A stretch of DNA of 64,000 nucleotides from Bacteroidales bacterium (GCA_028282785.1 JANQHE010000049.1:1-64000); one strand, 5' to 3'. Shown: positions 1 to 11,477, counted from the stretch's first letter. Notes: generated by a model from the letters alone, not told the origin. Numbers and translations are program-made.

Positions 1-2
1 CC

Positions 3-3000
3 AATGATCCGGCTGCTACAGCAACGGCCGATACTTATGGAAGTTATACCATAACCTGGACAGAAGTAAATGGCACCTGTACAGATAATGATAATATTAA
101 CGTAGATTATGTTCAGGGACCAATTGCATATGCAGGTGCTGATAGTTTATTGTGTTATGCTTCTTCATATACTGTTCCGGATGCAAGCCAAAGCAATGGA
201 ACAGGTGCTGTTTCATGGTCAACAGATGGTGGAGATGGGTCTTGGGTTAATCAAACAACAATAAGTCCAACATATACACCGGGTACAAATGATCTATTAG
301 TTGGTTATGTTGACCTTATATTAACTGTAACAGCTAATCCTCCGTGTACCGATGATACCGACACGGTTAGAATAACTTACTTACCTGAATTGAGGGCTTC
401 AATCGGAAAACCAGCACCTTATAATATCGATTCTACATCAACCCATATTGATGTTTATGTTAAGCTATCCAATCATAATTTTATGGCTTATTTAGGTGTA
501 TATTTAGTTTCTCCCGTTGATTCTGTAGTAGAGCTTAAGCCATATTGTACAAGCCCATTCCCTGGAAACTTTAATACAGAGGGAGTGTATAGATTTTATA
601 ATGATCCGGAAGATACTTCGGCGATTACTACTATTTCAGATTGTGCTCCGGTTGATGGCAGGTATGATTTTGCAGGAGAATGGAAAACAAAATTACATGG
701 ACAAGACCCGGCAAATGGAGCTTGGAGAATAAGATTAGTTGATAATAGAAGTCTCGGAGATTTTGATGGACTGTTTGAAGAGGCAACAATTATGTTTTCT
801 GATTATAACGGACCAGTTTTTGAATCAATTTTATATGCAGATTCAGCAATAAATACTACTATTAACGAATATTCTGGTTCAGGTTCGTTTGCGGAAACCA
901 TGCATACTCTTCCAATTACCGGGCTTACAACTTCTTGTTTTGGAGAATGTGATGCTACAGCAGTAGCAACCGCAACCGGTGGACAATCACCTTATGTACT
1001 TTACGAGTGGAGTAATAGCCTAGACTTTAGTTCACCATTTTCAACTAACGATACTGTAGATCTATGCGCAGGAAAATATTATGTTCAAATAACAGATTCT
1101 CATGGATGTGTAGCCATTGACTCAATAACTGTTGGATCTCCTCCGGAGATAACCATTACAAATGCCACAGTTGTAAACAATGTATGTTATGGTGATTCCA
1201 TAGGAGAAGTTACTTTAGATTTTAGTGGTGGAACGGGAGCATTAACATATACACATGATTCTTATACCGGTGCACCTAAACTAAGTGGAGAAACATTTGA
1301 TAAGTTAACTGCTGGCACTTATATATTTACCATAACTGATGTTTCCGGTTGTACAAAAGATACAACAATTAATATTACGGAAGGGACGGAAATAACCATT
1401 TCAACAAGTATAAATCCTATTACATGTCATGATGCTGCAGATGGAGAAATAACTATAAGTGCTTCAGGAGGGACAGGCCCTTACGGATACTCGATAGCAC
1501 CAACTCCTGATTTTTCTAATACAACAGGAATATTTACAGCACTTGACTCAGGATATTTATATGTTGCTGTAGAAGATGCATTGGGTTGTATTAAATATGG
1601 AGATACGATTTATTTAACAAATCCTGACACGATTTCTATTGATGCTATTGAAATGATCCCAACCTCATGTATTGGTGGTGGAAATGATGGGCAAATAGTT
1701 GTAACTACTTCAGGTGGAGTTGGCCCGATCGGAATTTCTACCGATGGAATAACATTTCAGTATGGAAATGATACTATTAAGGGATTACCAATTGGCGATA
1801 CTACGGTTTATGTTAGAGATAACTGTGAAACAAAAATGCTTGATTCTTTGGTTTCAATAACAGGACCTGTTCCTATTACAATTGATTCAATTAATGTAAT
1901 TGATGTAAGTACATGTAATGGTGAAAATACAGGACAGATAATTGTATATGCAAGTGGCGGAACAGGCAATTTCCAATATTCCATTAATGGTGGTGTAAAT
2001 TATCAAAATGATAGTTCATTCACAGGATTATCAGCAAGATCTTATGATATATCTGTTATAGATACCGATGGTTGTTTGAGCCCGGATAGTACCGTAACCA
2101 TTGGAGAACCAAACGAGTTGTTAATTACTGGATTAACTATTTATAATCCTTCTGAATGTAATACCAATCAATCAAATGGAATAATTACAGTTAATATTTC
2201 TGGTGGAACCCCTGGTTATCAATATTCTATTAATAGCCAACCATTTCAGAAAGATAATACTTTTAATGATTTAAGTATTGGTGATTATACTGTAATCGTT
2301 CAGGATACTAACGCATGTGAGACAACTATTGATACTTCCATTATATTAAGGCCAGAAATGAATCTTAATCTAGGAGTTAGCCCTGTTTCATGTTATGGAT
2401 ATAGTGATGGAAGTGCTTCAGTAGATTTTGTAAATGGAGAAGAAGGAACCGGGCCGTATAATTATAGTTGGGTATGGGATGGAGGTTCTAGCTCTGCTGC
2501 AATAATTTCTGGATTAGAAGCGGGTTGGTATAAGGTAACAGTTAGAGATAGTAACTTACCAGATAATTGTATTGATCAGGACTCCATACAAGTAGTCCAA
2601 CCTGATTCTATATTTATAGATTTGAGTGATCATAAGGATATTTATTGTATTAATAGTGAACCGATTAATTTGAATGATGCTAAGGGTTATATTCAACCAA
2701 ATGTAACCGGAGGAACTGAGCACTATATATATAAATGGAAAGGACCAAATGATTATAGTTCGTCGTTAGATACTATAACAGGATTGAATGCAGGAACATA
2801 TACTTTAAAAATTATAGATTCAAATAGCTGTGAGGATTCAACGGAATTAATCCTAAATGAAAATGTTGAGAATGATATTACAAATTTATCGGTTAGTTTC
2901 ATGGATTCTAGTGTTTGTTGGAATCAACCAGTTGAAATAATCTTAAATTTTGATGGAAATGCAGATACTGCTTATTATAGAGTAGGTATTTATAATTCCG

Positions 3001-3722
3001 ATTTAGGTGGATATTTTTATGATGACGATTCAGAAAAATCATTAAGAGTTACTCTAGACCCATTAGTAGTATATGAAACAATTACTGCAAAAGCGGCTTT
3101 TGATAGATTCCAGGTTGAAAATGATTATTGTAGAGATTATGAGACAGGTTTTATAGAAGTGGAATATTTCCCAAGTTTTAATTTGGACATTTCAGACATG
3201 GAAGGAAGCACAGGAGACACTATATATTTAAAAGGATCAAGGGACGGACAACTTTTTGCGAATGTTGTGGATGCTTCGAATATTACATTCCAATGGTTTG
3301 AAGCAGATGTTCCGATATCACAATCAAATGTGCAAATATTAAGTATATCTCCCGATTCTTCTGCTACCTATACTGTAGCTGCAACATCTACTGATGAATG
3401 TACGGATACAACATCTGTTTATTTGGAGTTTATTCCTGCTATTACTCCAAATGAAGGATTTACTCCAAATGGTGATGGAATAAACGATTATTGGGACATT
3501 AAATTTATTAGCAAGTTTCCTAATAATGTTGTAACAATCTATAATCGTTGGGGCGTTAAAGTATTTGAGCAAAAAGGTTATAATAATGATGATGAAGATA
3601 AAAGATGGGAAGGAAAGGCTAAAAATGGTAAGGAACTTGCCAGTGGAACATATTACTATGTAATAATATTAAATGAAGAAGGTTTCAATCCGATTACCGG
3701 ACCTATAACAATAATTCGATAG
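3..3722 (+). CDS. Large secreted adhesin-like protein with P-domain-like region, about 8 SprB-type repeats and gliding-motility/T9SS type B (CHU_C) C-terminal domain; 5' end truncated by window
   Basis: Frame is open from position 3 with no stop before the listed ORF start. Repeated '..SGGTGPYxYSI...GLxxGxYxVxVxDxxGC' units. C-terminal 'TPNGDGINDYWDIKFI...VTIYNRWGVKVFE...GTYYYVI' motif. Confidence 0.9.
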   Translation, partial: NDPAATATADTYGSYTITWTEVNGTCTDNDNINVDYVQGPIAYAGADSLLCYASSYTVPDASQSNGTGAVSWSTDGGDGSWVNQTTISPTYTPGTNDLLVGYVDLILTVTANPPCTDDTDTVRITYLPELRASIGKPAPYNIDSTSTHIDVYVKLSNHNFMAYLGVYLVSPVDSVVELKPYCTSPFPGNFNTEGVYRFYNDPEDTSAITTISDCAPVDGRYDFAGEWKTKLHGQDPANGAWRIRLVDNRSLGDFDGLFEEATIMFSDYNGPVFESILYADSAINTTINEYSGSGSFAETMHTLPITGLTTSCFGECDATAVATATGGQSPYVLYEWSNSLDFSSPFSTNDTVDLCAGKYYVQITDSHGCVAIDSITVGSPPEITITNATVVNNVCYGDSIGEVTLDFSGGTGALTYTHDSYTGAPKLSGETFDKLTAGTYIFTITDVSGCTKDTTINITEGTEITISTSINPITCHDAADGEITISASGGTGPYGYSIAPTPDFSNTTGIFTALDSGYLYVAVEDALGCIKYGDTIYLTNPDTISIDAIEMIPTSCIGGGNDGQIVVTTSGGVGPIGISTDGITFQYGNDTIKGLPIGDTTVYVRDNCETKMLDSLVSITGPVPITIDSINVIDVSTCNGENTGQIIVYASGGTGNFQYSINGGVNYQNDSSFTGLSARSYDISVIDTDGCLSPDSTVTIGEPNELLITGLTIYNPSECNTNQSNGIITVNISGGTPGYQYSINSQPFQKDNTFNDLSIGDYTVIVQDTNACETTIDTSIILRPEMNLNLGVSPVSCYGYSDGSASVDFVNGEEGTGPYNYSWVWDGGSSSAAIISGLEAGWYKVTVRDSNLPDNCIDQDSIQVVQPDSIFIDLSDHKDIYCINSEPINLNDAKGYIQPNVTGGTEHYIYKWKGPNDYSSSLDTITGLNAGTYTLKIIDSNSCEDSTELILNENVENDITNLSVSFMDSSVCWNQPVEIILNFDGNADTAYYRVGIYNSDLGGYFYDDDSEKSLRVTLDPLVVYETITAKAAFDRFQVENDYCRDYETGFIEVEYFPSFNLDISDMEGSTGDTIYLKGSRDGQLFANVVDASNITFQWFEADVPISQSNVQILSISPDSSATYTVAATSTDECTDTTSVYLEFIPAITPNEGFTPNGDGINDYWDIKFISKFPNNVVTIYNRWGVKVFEQKGYNNDDEDKRWEGKAKNGKELASGTYYYVIILNEEGFNPITGPITIIR

Positions 3723-3723
3723 T

Positions 3724-4644
3724 ATGAAAAGAATAAAATTTATAATATTAGTTGCTTTATGTGTGGTGTTTGTAAGTAAGACAAACGCACAACAAGCGCC
3801 ATACTATACGCAATATATGTTTAATGATTATTTGGTTAATCCTGCTGTTGCAGGCACATATAACTATTTTAAAATTACGGCAAACCAACGGATCCAGTGG
3901 ATTGGAATTAATGATTCTCCAAGAACAATGAGTCTTTCCGGTTATGGCCCTTTTAAAAGTCGTGATATGGGTTATGGAGGTTATATTTTCAATGATGTTA
4001 CCGGCCCTGAAAGCAGGCTCTCGTTAGGGGGCTCGTATGCGTATAATATTGCAATTAATGATGAATGGAGAATTTCAGGAGGTTTAACAGTTGGAATTAT
4101 GCAGTACAAACTTGATGGTACAGCTATGTACATCGATCAGGAATCACGAAATGCTAACGATCCGGCTCTTCCCGAAGGAGTACAATCGAAAATCATTCCT
4201 GATGCAAGCGTTGGAGTTTATGCATATACTACATATTATTTTGTAGGTTTATCTGCACATCAATTATTAGGAAACAAATATAGCTTACACGAACAAACGG
4301 ATTCAATACAGGGAATTAGTAGGTTAACACAGCATGTTTATCTTGCAGGAGGTGCTAATTTTATTTTGAATAGAGATTTTTTAATAACTCCATCAGCACT
4401 CATAAAATATACCAGCCCTGGACAAATACAGGCTGAAATAAATGCTAAAGTAACTTATCAAAGAATGGCCTGGGCAGCTCTGGCATTTAGAACGGGCGAC
4501 GCGATTTCAATTATGGGAGGATATAATTATGAGAATAAAATTCTGATTGGTATTGCGTACGATCTTACTATTTCAGAATTGAGAAGACATTCCAATGGTA
4601 CGGTTGAAGTGATGGTCGGGTATAATTTTAATAAGATAAAGTAA
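3724..4644 (+). CDS. Type IX secretion system membrane protein, PorP/SprF family
   Basis: Signal peptide, then 'QQAPYYTQYMFNDYLVNPAVAGTYNYFKITANQRIQWIGI'. Directly follows a CHU_C protein. Confidence 0.93.
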   Translation: MKRIKFIILVALCVVFVSKTNAQQAPYYTQYMFNDYLVNPAVAGTYNYFKITANQRIQWIGINDSPRTMSLSGYGPFKSRDMGYGGYIFNDVTGPESRLSLGGSYAYNIAINDEWRISGGLTVGIMQYKLDGTAMYIDQESRNANDPALPEGVQSKIIPDASVGVYAYTTYYFVGLSAHQLLGNKYSLHEQTDSIQGISRLTQHVYLAGGANFILNRDFLITPSALIKYTSPGQIQAEINAKVTYQRMAWAALAFRTGDAISIMGGYNYENKILIGIAYDLTISELRRHSNGTVEVMVGYNFNKIK

Positions 4645-4665
4645 TATATTTTACATAATTTTGAT

Positions 4666-4690
4666 ACCGGCAAGTTTGCCGGTTTTTTTA
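4666..4690 (+). terminator. Rho-independent terminator
   Basis: accggcaa-gt-ttgccggt stem followed by a T run, after the PorP/SprF gene. Confidence 0.85.
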
Positions 4691-4710
4691 TTATAAAATC
4701 AAACTATCAT

Positions 4711-5082
4711 ATGAAAAAACTTATAATAATTCTTCTATCAATTATAGCTTTTTCTTGTGGAAAAAAAGGAAAGGTTCCGGATTATGTTATACCTCAAGAT
4801 GATATGATTAATATTATTATTGATATTCACATAACAGACGGATTATTAACAGTTAAAGATATTAGAAGAGAATTAACGCGTAATGATTCGATTGATTATT
4901 ATAAGGGGATTTTTGTTAAACATGGCTATTCAAGAGAAGAATTTGATTCTTCAATATACTTCTATAGTAAAAATATTAACAAGTACGATGAAATTTATGC
5001 CGAAGTGTTAAACCGATTAAATGAAATGGAGACCGAATTAATTCAAGAAGAAAATAAAGATAATGAAGAAATTGAAGATTAA
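4711..5082 (+). CDS. Small lipoprotein, DUF4296-like
   Basis: Lipobox-like 'IIAFSCGKK'; 'VPDYVIPQDDMINIIIDIHITDG' resembles DUF4296. Confidence 0.75.
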   Translation: MKKLIIILLSIIAFSCGKKGKVPDYVIPQDDMINIIIDIHITDGLLTVKDIRRELTRNDSIDYYKGIFVKHGYSREEFDSSIYFYSKNINKYDEIYAEVLNRLNEMETELIQEENKDNEEIED

Positions 5083-5101
5083 CCGGTAAGTTTAATAATT
5101 A

Positions 5102-6280
5102 ATGCGTAGATTATCAGCAAACTATATATATACGATTAATCAGCCTCCTCTTAAAAATGGCATTTTAGAAGTAAGTCAGGAAGGTGTAATTAAAAAAGTT
5201 ATCGATACAGGAGGAGAGCTAAAAGAATCTCGAAACCTTGAGTTTTTTAATGGAGTAATTACACCTGGTTTTATTAATTCCCATTGTCATTTAGAACTTT
5301 CCTATTTAAAAGGTAAAATAACAAAAAAGAAGGGACTTTCCACGTTTTTAGAAGGAATAATAAAAAATAGAGAAGCGAAGGATCATGTAGTATTAAATTC
5401 AATTAAAACATATGATTCCGAAATGAAAAGACAGGGAATTGTTGCTGTCGGAGATGTATCAAATACAAATCAAACCTTACCGATAAAAAAAGAAAGTAAA
5501 ATATATTATCATACATATATAGAAAGTATAGGATTAAAAGATAACGCTTTAGAAGTTTTTGAAAAGAGCAAGACATTACAAAAATCATTTTTGAGCAACG
5601 GATTAGATTGCTCTATTGTCCCTCACGCACCATATTCTGTTTCTAAAGAGCTTTTCCAATATATAAAAGAGTTGGCAGAGCTTCAAAACACAATAATTAC
5701 CATTCATAACCAGGAGAGCAATTCAGAAAAAGAAATGTTTGTTTCCGGTACTGGAGATCTTATAAATATATTTAAGAATTCAGGAATTGATATGGGATCA
5801 TTTAAATCAACCGGTAAAAACTCTATCTCATCTATTCTAGATTTATTACCCAGGCAAAATCATATAATATTTGTGCACAACACTTTTTCTACCAAAGAGG
5901 ATGTTGAATTGGTAAATCAACATTTTGAAAATGCATATTGGTGCTTGTGTCCTTTATCAAATTTAAGCCTGGAAAATCAATTACCGGATCTGGATATTTT
6001 CAAGAAGCTATCAAGAGTTACATTAGGTACAGACAGTCTTGCATCAAATGATTCTTTATCTATTTTAGAAGAAATAAAAGTTATTAACCAGTACGACCCT
6101 GATATAAGTTTTGGTAAACTTCTTGAATGGGCTACAATAAATGGGGCGAGAGCTTTAAAAATTGATGATAGGTTTGGAAGCCTGGAAATAGATAAAACTC
6201 CGGGTATAAATTTAATTACAGATTTTGATTTTGATAAAATGCAGATTTCAGAAAAAAGTGAGGTAAAGGTATTAATTTAA
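5102..6280 (+). CDS. Amidohydrolase family protein (cytosine deaminase/ATZ-TRZ-like)
   Basis: 'GVITPGFINSHCHLELSYLKG', 'VPHAPYSVS', 'IFVHNTF', 'LGTDSLASNDSLSILEE' metal-binding motifs. Confidence 0.88.
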   Translation: MRRLSANYIYTINQPPLKNGILEVSQEGVIKKVIDTGGELKESRNLEFFNGVITPGFINSHCHLELSYLKGKITKKKGLSTFLEGIIKNREAKDHVVLNSIKTYDSEMKRQGIVAVGDVSNTNQTLPIKKESKIYYHTYIESIGLKDNALEVFEKSKTLQKSFLSNGLDCSIVPHAPYSVSKELFQYIKELAELQNTIITIHNQESNSEKEMFVSGTGDLINIFKNSGIDMGSFKSTGKNSISSILDLLPRQNHIIFVHNTFSTKEDVELVNQHFENAYWCLCPLSNLSLENQLPDLDIFKKLSRVTLGTDSLASNDSLSILEEIKVINQYDPDISFGKLLEWATINGARALKIDDRFGSLEIDKTPGINLITDFDFDKMQISEKSEVKVLI

Positions 6281-6702
6281 CTTACACCCTTAGATTTTAA
6301 ATAATCTACCGCTTCTTTATCATATTTTAAAATATGTTCATCGAACCAATACTCCAGGTAGTTGTAAATTTCCAGACATAAATTTGGTTTATTGCTTTCT
6401 AGATCCTTTTGAAATTGTATAATTCTTTCAATAAACTGCTTATGTTCTTCTTTGTGCTGATCGGAGTTAGGATATTCCAGATCTTTAAAATAAATCTCTT
6501 CTTTAATAAAGTAATGATCAATTAAATAAGCCAACTGGAAAAATATATCAGAAACATTGTCTTTACAAGTATTACTATTGATAATTACTTTGAGTTCATT
6601 AATTATATCAAGGAGTTTTTTATGTTGCTCGTCAATAATACCAATGTTTACAGTATATTCATCTTTCCATTGATACGGTTCAGGATTTACTCTATTTTCC
6701 AT
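6277..6702 (-). CDS. Bacteriohemerythrin-like protein
   Basis: 'WKDEYTVNIGIIDEQHKKLLDIINEL', 'IDHYFIKEE', 'HKEEHKQFIERI', 'YWFDEHILKYDKE' hemerythrin ligand motifs. Confidence 0.9.
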   Translation of the reverse strand: MENRVNPEPYQWKDEYTVNIGIIDEQHKKLLDIINELKVIINSNTCKDNVSDIFFQLAYLIDHYFIKEEIYFKDLEYPNSDQHKEEHKQFIERIIQFQKDLESNKPNLCLEIYNYLEYWFDEHILKYDKEAVDYLKSKGVS

Positions 6703-6881
6703 GTTGCACTTTTTAATCAGTTTACAAATTTAGGCTGATGCAAATTAAATAAAATGATAATTATCATTATATCAGCAATGTACCGGAATTAGTGCAAGAT
6801 AGAATCATTATTGTTCTTATTTAATATCATTATAAATCGATCAACAGAATTCTTTTAGTAATTTTGATTAAAAGATCATGG

Positions 6882-7943
6882 ATGAGCTATAAAAAGAAAG
6901 TCTTGGTTTGCCCTCTTAATTGGGGATTGGGACATGCTACCAGAGATGTACCTATCATTCAGAAATTTATTGATTTGGATTTTGAAGTAATAATTGCAAC
7001 AGATGGAATTTCTTATGATTATTTAAAGAACGAATTTTCCACGCTTACATTTATTGCCTTACCGGGATATAAGGTAAAATATTCAAAACGGAATTCACAA
7101 CTAGTTAAAATGCTATTATTAATTCCGAAAATTATTTATTGGACATTTAGAGAATATAGATTACTAAAAGGTATAGTGACCAATTATAAAATAGATATTG
7201 TAGTTTCTGATAACAGATTTGGATTACAAAGCAGAAATACATATAATATCTTTATTACACACCAATTAAAGGTAAAATTTCCCAAAATTTTAAGATCATG
7301 TGAATTTATATACCGGAATATTTCTAAAGTATTTATAAACAAGTTTGATGAGTGTTGGATTCCTGATTTTGAAGGAAAGTTTAATTTATCGGGGGAATTA
7401 TCTCATTTAAAAAATAAAATGTCAAACATTCATTTTATTAATCCACTATCGCGATTTTCAATACAAGGATCTGAAAATAAAGAAGGTATTGATGTGTTAT
7501 TTATTTTATCCGGGCCCGAGCCTCAAAGAAGTATATTCGAAAAAATTATTATGGAGCAATCTTTTAACTCAAATTTGAAAATGGTGCTTGTAAGAGGCTC
7601 AAATACTGAAATGCAAATTAAGTTTAAAGGCAAAGTTATTAATGTAGCTGATACATCGAGCTTAAATAGTTTAATTTTAAGATCCGATCTGGTGATTTGT
7701 CGTTCTGGTTATACATCAGTAATGGATTTGTTTACACTTAGGAAAAAGGCTGTATTAGTGCCAACACCTGGCCAAACAGAACAGGAGTATTTAGCGCAAT
7801 ATCTTTATAAAAAAGGATTTTTTTATTATATGACACAAAATGAATTTAGCTTAAAAAAGTCAATTGAAAATGCGATAAAATACCCAAGAATAAAGAAAGA
7901 TATGGGAGATTTGCTTCAACAAAGAATAATAAAATTAAAATAA
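6882..7943 (+). CDS. Glycosyltransferase, MurG/GT28-like
   Basis: 'VLVCPLNWGLGHATRDVPII' and 'SDLVICRSGYTSVMDLFTLRKKAVLVPTPGQTEQEYLAQ'. ATG at 6882 preferred over the TTG at 6864. Confidence 0.82.
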   Translation: MSYKKKVLVCPLNWGLGHATRDVPIIQKFIDLDFEVIIATDGISYDYLKNEFSTLTFIALPGYKVKYSKRNSQLVKMLLLIPKIIYWTFREYRLLKGIVTNYKIDIVVSDNRFGLQSRNTYNIFITHQLKVKFPKILRSCEFIYRNISKVFINKFDECWIPDFEGKFNLSGELSHLKNKMSNIHFINPLSRFSIQGSENKEGIDVLFILSGPEPQRSIFEKIIMEQSFNSNLKMVLVRGSNTEMQIKFKGKVINVADTSSLNSLILRSDLVICRSGYTSVMDLFTLRKKAVLVPTPGQTEQEYLAQYLYKKGFFYYMTQNEFSLKKSIENAIKYPRIKKDMGDLLQQRIIKLK

Positions 7944-8570
7944 AAGAATTACCGAGATTGTTAAAAATAGCCCTGTTAACCAACCCAAATAAATCTGATT
8001 ATGCTTATGTGCCTTTAGTGCTAATCTCGAATAACCTATTATTCCTGAAGCTATAACAGCCGCAATGATAAAATACTCCAAATTGACACCTAAACGAAAA
8101 GATACTGCGATCAAAGAACCGGTTAATCCTCCAATTCCAGTCATATGAGCGCTAATTTTCCATTTAAAAGAAAGAAGAAATAAAATAAGAACTGTTGTAG
8201 TTGCAGCTAAAATAAACTTAGTTATAGTTTCCGGTGCACCTAATCTAACGAGCAGATAGTAGCAGAAAAAATAAAGTATAGCGGTTACAAAAAAAGGAAT
8301 TAAACGTTCTCTATTGTTTTCCATTTGAACGCTTTTAATTATTCTTTGAAAAATGAAAAATGGTACAAAAGTAAGGGGCAGAACAAATGTACTAACCAAA
8401 ACGACTAAAAGTATAACCTTTTTAGCTTGAAATGGTAAATATTCTAGAACAGAGCCGGAATTATATAAAATAACTATACCTATTGCCGGTAACAGAAGAG
8501 GATGAAATAATACGGAAAATATTTTTGCGAAAGTTTTACCCATTTTATAGTTCTTTTCTAAGTCGGGCAA
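7935..8570 (-). CDS. Integral membrane protein, PAP2-superfamily-like
   Basis: Multiple hydrophobic helices; overlaps the rpoN 3' end. Confidence 0.6.
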   Translation of the reverse strand: MPDLEKNYKMGKTFAKIFSVLFHPLLLPAIGIVILYNSGSVLEYLPFQAKKVILLVVLVSTFVLPLTFVPFFIFQRIIKSVQMENNRERLIPFFVTAILYFFCYYLLVRLGAPETITKFILAATTTVLILFLLSFKWKISAHMTGIGGLTGSLIAVSFRLGVNLEYFIIAAVIASGIIGYSRLALKAHKHNQIYLGWLTGLFLTISVILLF

Positions 8571-10002
8571 CCGGAATATTCAGTTGTTCTCGGTATTTAG
8601 CAACAGTTCTTCTGGCAATTTTATAGCCTTTTTCTTTTAAAATTTCAGTAAGCCTGTCATCCGTAAGAGGTTTTTTCTTATCTTCATTTTCGATACACTC
8701 CTTTAAAATTGACTTTATTTCTCTTGTGGAAACTTCTTCCCCGGATTCAGTTTGTAGTCCTTCGGAGAAGAAATACTTTAATGAATAAATTCCAAAATGG
8801 GTTTGAATATACTTGCTGTTTGCAACACGTGATATTGTTGAAATATCCAGACCTGTTTTTTCTGCAATATCCTTCAAAATCATTGGTTTTAATTTTGCTT
8901 CGTCCCCTTCCCTAAAATACTCATACTGATATTCTATGATCGCATTCATAGTTAGTAACAAAGTATTTTGTCTTTGTTTTATAGCATCTATAAACCACTT
9001 GGCAGAATCTAACTTTTGTTTAACAAATGATATTGCTTCTTTATCGCTTTTGGTTTTTTCGTTTTTACTTTTATTTGTATATGATTGAAGCATCTCTGTA
9101 TAAGTGTAGCTTAACCTTAAGTCAGGAACATTACGTGCATTTAATGATAATTGTAGTTCTCCGTCATTATTCTCAAGAATAAAATCTGGTACTAAAGTTT
9201 GAATTGTTTGCGATGTACTGGAAAAACTACTCCCTGGCCTGGGATTAAGCTTTAGAATTTCATTGATCGCGACTTTTAATTTTTCTTCAGAAATATTTAA
9301 TCGTGTAATGATTTTCTCATAGTGCTTTTTTGTAAACTCATTAAAATAATATTTCAGTATTTTCCAGGCTAAATCAATTTCAGGAATTTCTCTATCCTTA
9401 TTCTGAATTTGGATTAGCAAACATTCTTGCAAATGTCTTGCTCCAACACCAGCAGGTTCTAAATCCTGAACTATTCTTAAAACTTCAAGCAATTCATCTT
9501 CTTCAGTTTCAATGTTTTGAGAAAATGCTAAGTCATTGGCTATTGCTTCTAACTTTCGTCTAACATAACCATCATCGTCCAGATTCCCAATTAAATAAGT
9601 AGCAAGAACTTCTTCTTTTTCAGTTAAATTCCTAAGTCCCAATTGATTTTGGAGATGTTCATGAAAAGATATCCCAACAGAGAAAGGGATATCTTCTTTT
9701 TTATCATCTTTAGAATAATTGTTTGCGGTTAATTTATAAGAAGGAATATCTTCATCATTAATGTAATCATCCAAAGAAAATTCGTCCAGGTCGTTATCTA
9801 AATTATCTTCGGTAACTTCTTCTTCTCCATTATCATTAAATAGATCTTCTTCTTTTCCTTCTTCCAACACAGGATTTTCCTCTAACTCCTTCTTAATTCT
9901 TTGTTCAAGCTGTATAGTTGGTATTTCCAACAGCTTAATCATTTGAATTTGCTGAGGAGAAAGCTTTTGTAATAATTTTTGCTGTAAACTTTGCTTTAAC
10001 AT
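8545..10002 (-). CDS. rpoN: RNA polymerase sigma-54 factor
   Basis: 'LKQSLQQKLLQKLSPQQIQMIKLLEIPTIQLEQRI' N-terminus and 'YKIARRTVAKYREQLNIPVARLRKEL' RpoN box. Confidence 0.97.
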   Translation of the reverse strand: MLKQSLQQKLLQKLSPQQIQMIKLLEIPTIQLEQRIKKELEENPVLEEGKEEDLFNDNGEEEVTEDNLDNDLDEFSLDDYINDEDIPSYKLTANNYSKDDKKEDIPFSVGISFHEHLQNQLGLRNLTEKEEVLATYLIGNLDDDGYVRRKLEAIANDLAFSQNIETEEDELLEVLRIVQDLEPAGVGARHLQECLLIQIQNKDREIPEIDLAWKILKYYFNEFTKKHYEKIITRLNISEEKLKVAINEILKLNPRPGSSFSSTSQTIQTLVPDFILENNDGELQLSLNARNVPDLRLSYTYTEMLQSYTNKSKNEKTKSDKEAISFVKQKLDSAKWFIDAIKQRQNTLLLTMNAIIEYQYEYFREGDEAKLKPMILKDIAEKTGLDISTISRVANSKYIQTHFGIYSLKYFFSEGLQTESGEEVSTREIKSILKECIENEDKKKPLTDDRLTEILKEKGYKIARRTVAKYREQLNIPVARLRKEL

Positions 10003-10031
10003 ACCTGTGCAAAATATTTGCTTAAATGTAA

Positions 10032-11477
10032 TTAAAATTCTGCATTCTTTGGCGTTCTTGGAAATGGAATTACATCACGAATATTCGACATTCCGGTAAC
10101 AAAAAGAATCAACCTTTCAAAACCTAATCCAAATCCACTATGTGGAACTGTACCAAATTTCCTTGTTTCTAAGTACCACCACATATCTCTTTCAGGAATT
10201 CCCATTTCATTAATTCTGGTTGCTAATTTATCATAAACTTCTTCTCTTTGCGAACCACCAATTATTTCACCAATTCCGGGGAAAAGAACATCCAAGGCAC
10301 GAACCGTTTTACCATCCTCATTTTGTTTCATATAAAACGCTTTAATATCTTTTGGATAATCCGTTACCATTACCGGTTTTTTATAGTGCTTTTCAACCAG
10401 GTAACGTTCATGTTCCGATTGCAAATCAACACCCCAGTTTACCGGAAATTGAAATTTACCTTTTTTTGCAGGTTTAGAATTTTTTAAAATATCTACTGCT
10501 TCGGTGTATGATATTCTGGCAAAATCATCTTTAAGAACAAACTCTAATTTTTCAATTAAAGCCATTTCTGATTTTTCGTTTTGTGGTTTGTTCTTTTCTT
10601 CTTGTATTAAACGACTTTCTAAGAATTTCAGGTCATCCATACAATTATCCAAAGCATACTTAATCAAATATTTAAGCATATCTTCAGCCAAATCCATATT
10701 ATCATGGATATCATAAAAAGCCATTTCCGGTTCTATCATCCAGAATTCGGCCAGGTGACGAGGCGTATTAGAATTTTCAGCTCTAAATGTTGGTCCGAAT
10801 GTATAAACATTTGATAAAGCAGTAGCTCCTAATTCAGCTTCTAATTGCCCTGACACCGTAAGGTTAGTTTCTTTACCGAAAAAGTCTTCAGAATAATTTA
10901 TTTCACCTTCATCAGTTTTTGGTGGATTTTCGAAATCTAACGTAGAAACACGAAACATTTCACCAGCCCCTTCGGCATCTGATCCTGTTACAATAGGAGT
11001 ATGCAAATAATAGAAGTTTCTGTCATTAAAATATTTGTGTATAGCAAAAGCCATTGCATGACGAATTCTGAAAACAGCGCCAAATGTGTTTGTTCTAAAC
11101 CTTAGATGGGCTATTTCACGCAAGAATTCTAATGTATGGCCTTTCTTTTGTAAAGGATAAAATTCCGGATCGGCGGTGCCATATAACTCAATTTCTTTAG
11201 CCTGAATCTCAACACTTTGACCAGTTCCCATTGACTTAACCAATGTGCCATTTACACTGATACTTGAACCTGTTGTTATATTTTTTATTAGATTTTCATC
11301 AAAATTTGCTATATCTATTACTACCTGTATATTATTAATTGTGGAACCATCATTAAGTGCTACAAAAGCAACCTGTTTATTTCCTCTTTTGGTTCTAACC
11401 CAACCTTTTGCATTTACATCTCTATCGGTCTCTGTCGACTGCAATAAATCTTTAATAAAACTCCTTTTTTGTTCCAT
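10032..11477 (-). CDS. asnS: Asparaginyl-tRNA synthetase
   Basis: '[32 protein letters not shown]' and '[12 protein letters not shown]...[27 protein letters not shown]' class II motifs. Start moved to MEQKRSF. Confidence 0.97.
   Translation of the reverse strand: MEQKRSFIKDLLQSTETDRDVNAKGWVRTKRGNKQVAFVALNDGSTINNIQVVIDIANFDENLIKNITTGSSISVNGTLVKSMGTGQSVEIQAKEIELYGTADPEFYPLQKKGHTLEFLREIAHLRFRTNTFGAVFRIRHAMAFAIHKYFNDRNFYYLHTPIVTGSDAEGAGEMFRVSTLDFENPPKTDEGEINYSEDFFGKETNLTVSGQLEAELGATALSNVYTFGPTFRAENSNTPRHLAEFWMIEPEMAFYDIHDNMDLAEDMLKYLIKYALDNCMDDLKFLESRLIQEEKNKPQNEKSEMALIEKLEFVLKDDFARISYTEAVDILKNSKPAKKGKFQFPVNWGVDLQSEHERYLVEKHYKKPVMVTDYPKDIKAFYMKQNEDGKTVRALDVLFPGIGEIIGGSQREEVYDKLATRINEMGIPERDMWWYLETRKFGTVPHSGFGLGFERLILFVTGMSNIRDVIPFPRTPKNAEF

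Noticed and set aside
6277-6702. Bacteriohemerythrin gene as an unusual oxygen-sensing system
   Set aside because: Single-domain hemerythrins are common in Bacteroidota and related bacteria; nothing in the context is abnormal.
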